From: Desulfurococcaceae archaeon
GTDB lineage: Archaea > Thermoproteota > Thermoprotei_A > Sulfolobales > Desulfurococcaceae
NCBI GenBank assembly: GCA_020833085.1
Contig: JAJHQY010000029.1
Location: 1 to 7,011, forward strand
Direction of reading: 5' to 3'
DNA: 7,011 nucleotides
A model generated the notes under the pieces. It had not been told where the DNA came from. It searched no databases and saw only the letters and a list, made by a program, of their open reading frames with translations. The position numbers were made by a program, and so were the translations under genes. Shown one piece after another: positions 6,583 through 7,011 of the stretch; the first letter of the stretch is position 1, and each line of letters starts with the position of its first letter.

Positions 6583-7011
6583 AATTGCCTCGGCTAGGTC
6601 TAAGACTACTAGACCACTACTACGTCGAGCTCGGAGACGGCTCTCTCGCAGTAATAACTGGCAATGCTCACTTCTGCTACGGATTTATAGGGTACGTGAA
6701 GTACACGCCTACGAGTAGAGCGACTCTGTGGAGTAGGAACGGTGTTTTCTACGAGAGAGTTGTTAAGAAGTACACGCCTAGAGAAGTACACGAGCACGCC
6801 GAGCGGCGTATCTACGTGCCGTATTTTGATTTCGCAGTCCCGTATATTCCACTACACGCTATTAAGAGAATCTATGATCCACTTGAGCGCGCGAGAGAAC
6901 TGTACTCTAGGATCAGAGACCCCCTCGAGGCGTTGACTCTAGAACTAATTAGCGTGATTAGTGTAAACACCGGTGTACTCGCTGGTGTAACAGGCTCACT
7001 ACTACCTAGCA
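6579..7011 (+). CDS. Archaeal predicted nucleotidyltransferase (COG1665-like), 5' part
   Basis: A GTG at 6579 overlapping the TGA of the previous gene (GTGA) opens a frame of 144 codons that runs off the right edge with no stop. The N-terminus carries a compact beta region ([21 protein letters not shown], about 15-35), then a [10 protein letters not shown] stretch like the VKGYVHP-x-AYPRYVP region of an archaeal family of predicted nucleotidyltransferases. It ends at the window edge in [14 protein letters not shown] (131-144), whose G-x-x-GS pattern marks the start of the pol-beta-type nucleotidyltransferase core. The acidic metal-binding residues would lie beyond the window, so catalytic competence cannot be judged. 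The 4-bp overlap implies co-translation with nicotinate phosphoribosyltransferase. The substrate is unknown. Confidence 0.8.
   Translation, partial: MKLPRLGLRLLDHYYVELGDGSLAVITGNAHFCYGFIGYVKYTPTSRATLWSRNGVFYERVVKKYTPREVHEHAERRIYVPYFDFAVPYIPLHAIKRIYDPLERARELYSRIRDPLEALTLELISVISVNTGVLAGVTGSLLPS

Noticed and set aside
6699..6780. 13-bp direct repeat (6699-6711 and 6768-6780) within the nucleotidyltransferase
   Set aside because: Both copies encode KYTP in the same frame; too short to indicate a mobile or regulatory repeat.
1..7011. tRNA/rRNA genes, CRISPR arrays, insertion sequences
   Set aside because: Almost all bases are explained by conserved genes, the gaps are 35, 47 and 95 bp, and no spaced repeats, transposase motifs or cloverleaf signatures were seen by eye.

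Overview
The window looks like a dense piece of a hyperthermophilic crenarchaeal (Thermoproteota, probably Thermoprotei) chromosome. The evidence is a Nip7-type PUA protein, an archaeal-size nicotinate phosphoribosyltransferase, an archaeal predicted nucleotidyltransferase, Shine-Dalgarno motifs of the GGAGGTGA type, arginine written mostly as AGG/AGA in the stretches read, many GTG/TTG starts and a TATA-like archaeal promoter. Nearly every base is coding. The longest non-coding gap is about 95 bp, and no RNA gene, CRISPR array or mobile element was seen.

Layout. Bases 1-1162 (+) hold the 3' part of an NSUN/RsmB-type RNA cytosine-5 methyltransferase and an overlapping Nip7-like PUA protein, a ribosome-biogenesis/RNA-modification pair. 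Bases 1154-4890 (-) form one probable polycistron, read right to left: a small heat-shock protein (Hsp20), an MJ0936/YfcE-type phosphodiesterase, uridine phosphorylase, a PfkB-family sugar/nucleoside kinase, and an unrecognised 264-residue protein whose 3' end overlaps the end of the Nip7 gene. Bases 4891-4985 are a divergent intergenic region with a TATA-like AT-rich core that could serve both strands. Bases 4986-7011 (+) hold YjbQ (UPF0047), nicotinate phosphoribosyltransferase and the 5' part of an archaeal predicted nucleotidyltransferase, all overlapping or touching.

Working together: the minus-strand cluster suggests nucleoside salvage or degradation. Uridine phosphorylase releases uracil and ribose-1-phosphate, and the translationally coupled PfkB kinase is a natural candidate to act on a product or related nucleoside. 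The plus-strand cluster suggests cofactor metabolism, with NAD salvage by the nicotinate phosphoribosyltransferase and a possible thiamine-phosphate-synthase-like activity of YjbQ. The most open questions are the substrate of the kinase, the function of the 264-residue protein, and why a stress chaperone leads a nucleoside operon. I did not find an unmistakably new multi-gene system; the best lead is the phosphorylase-kinase-unknown gene chain.
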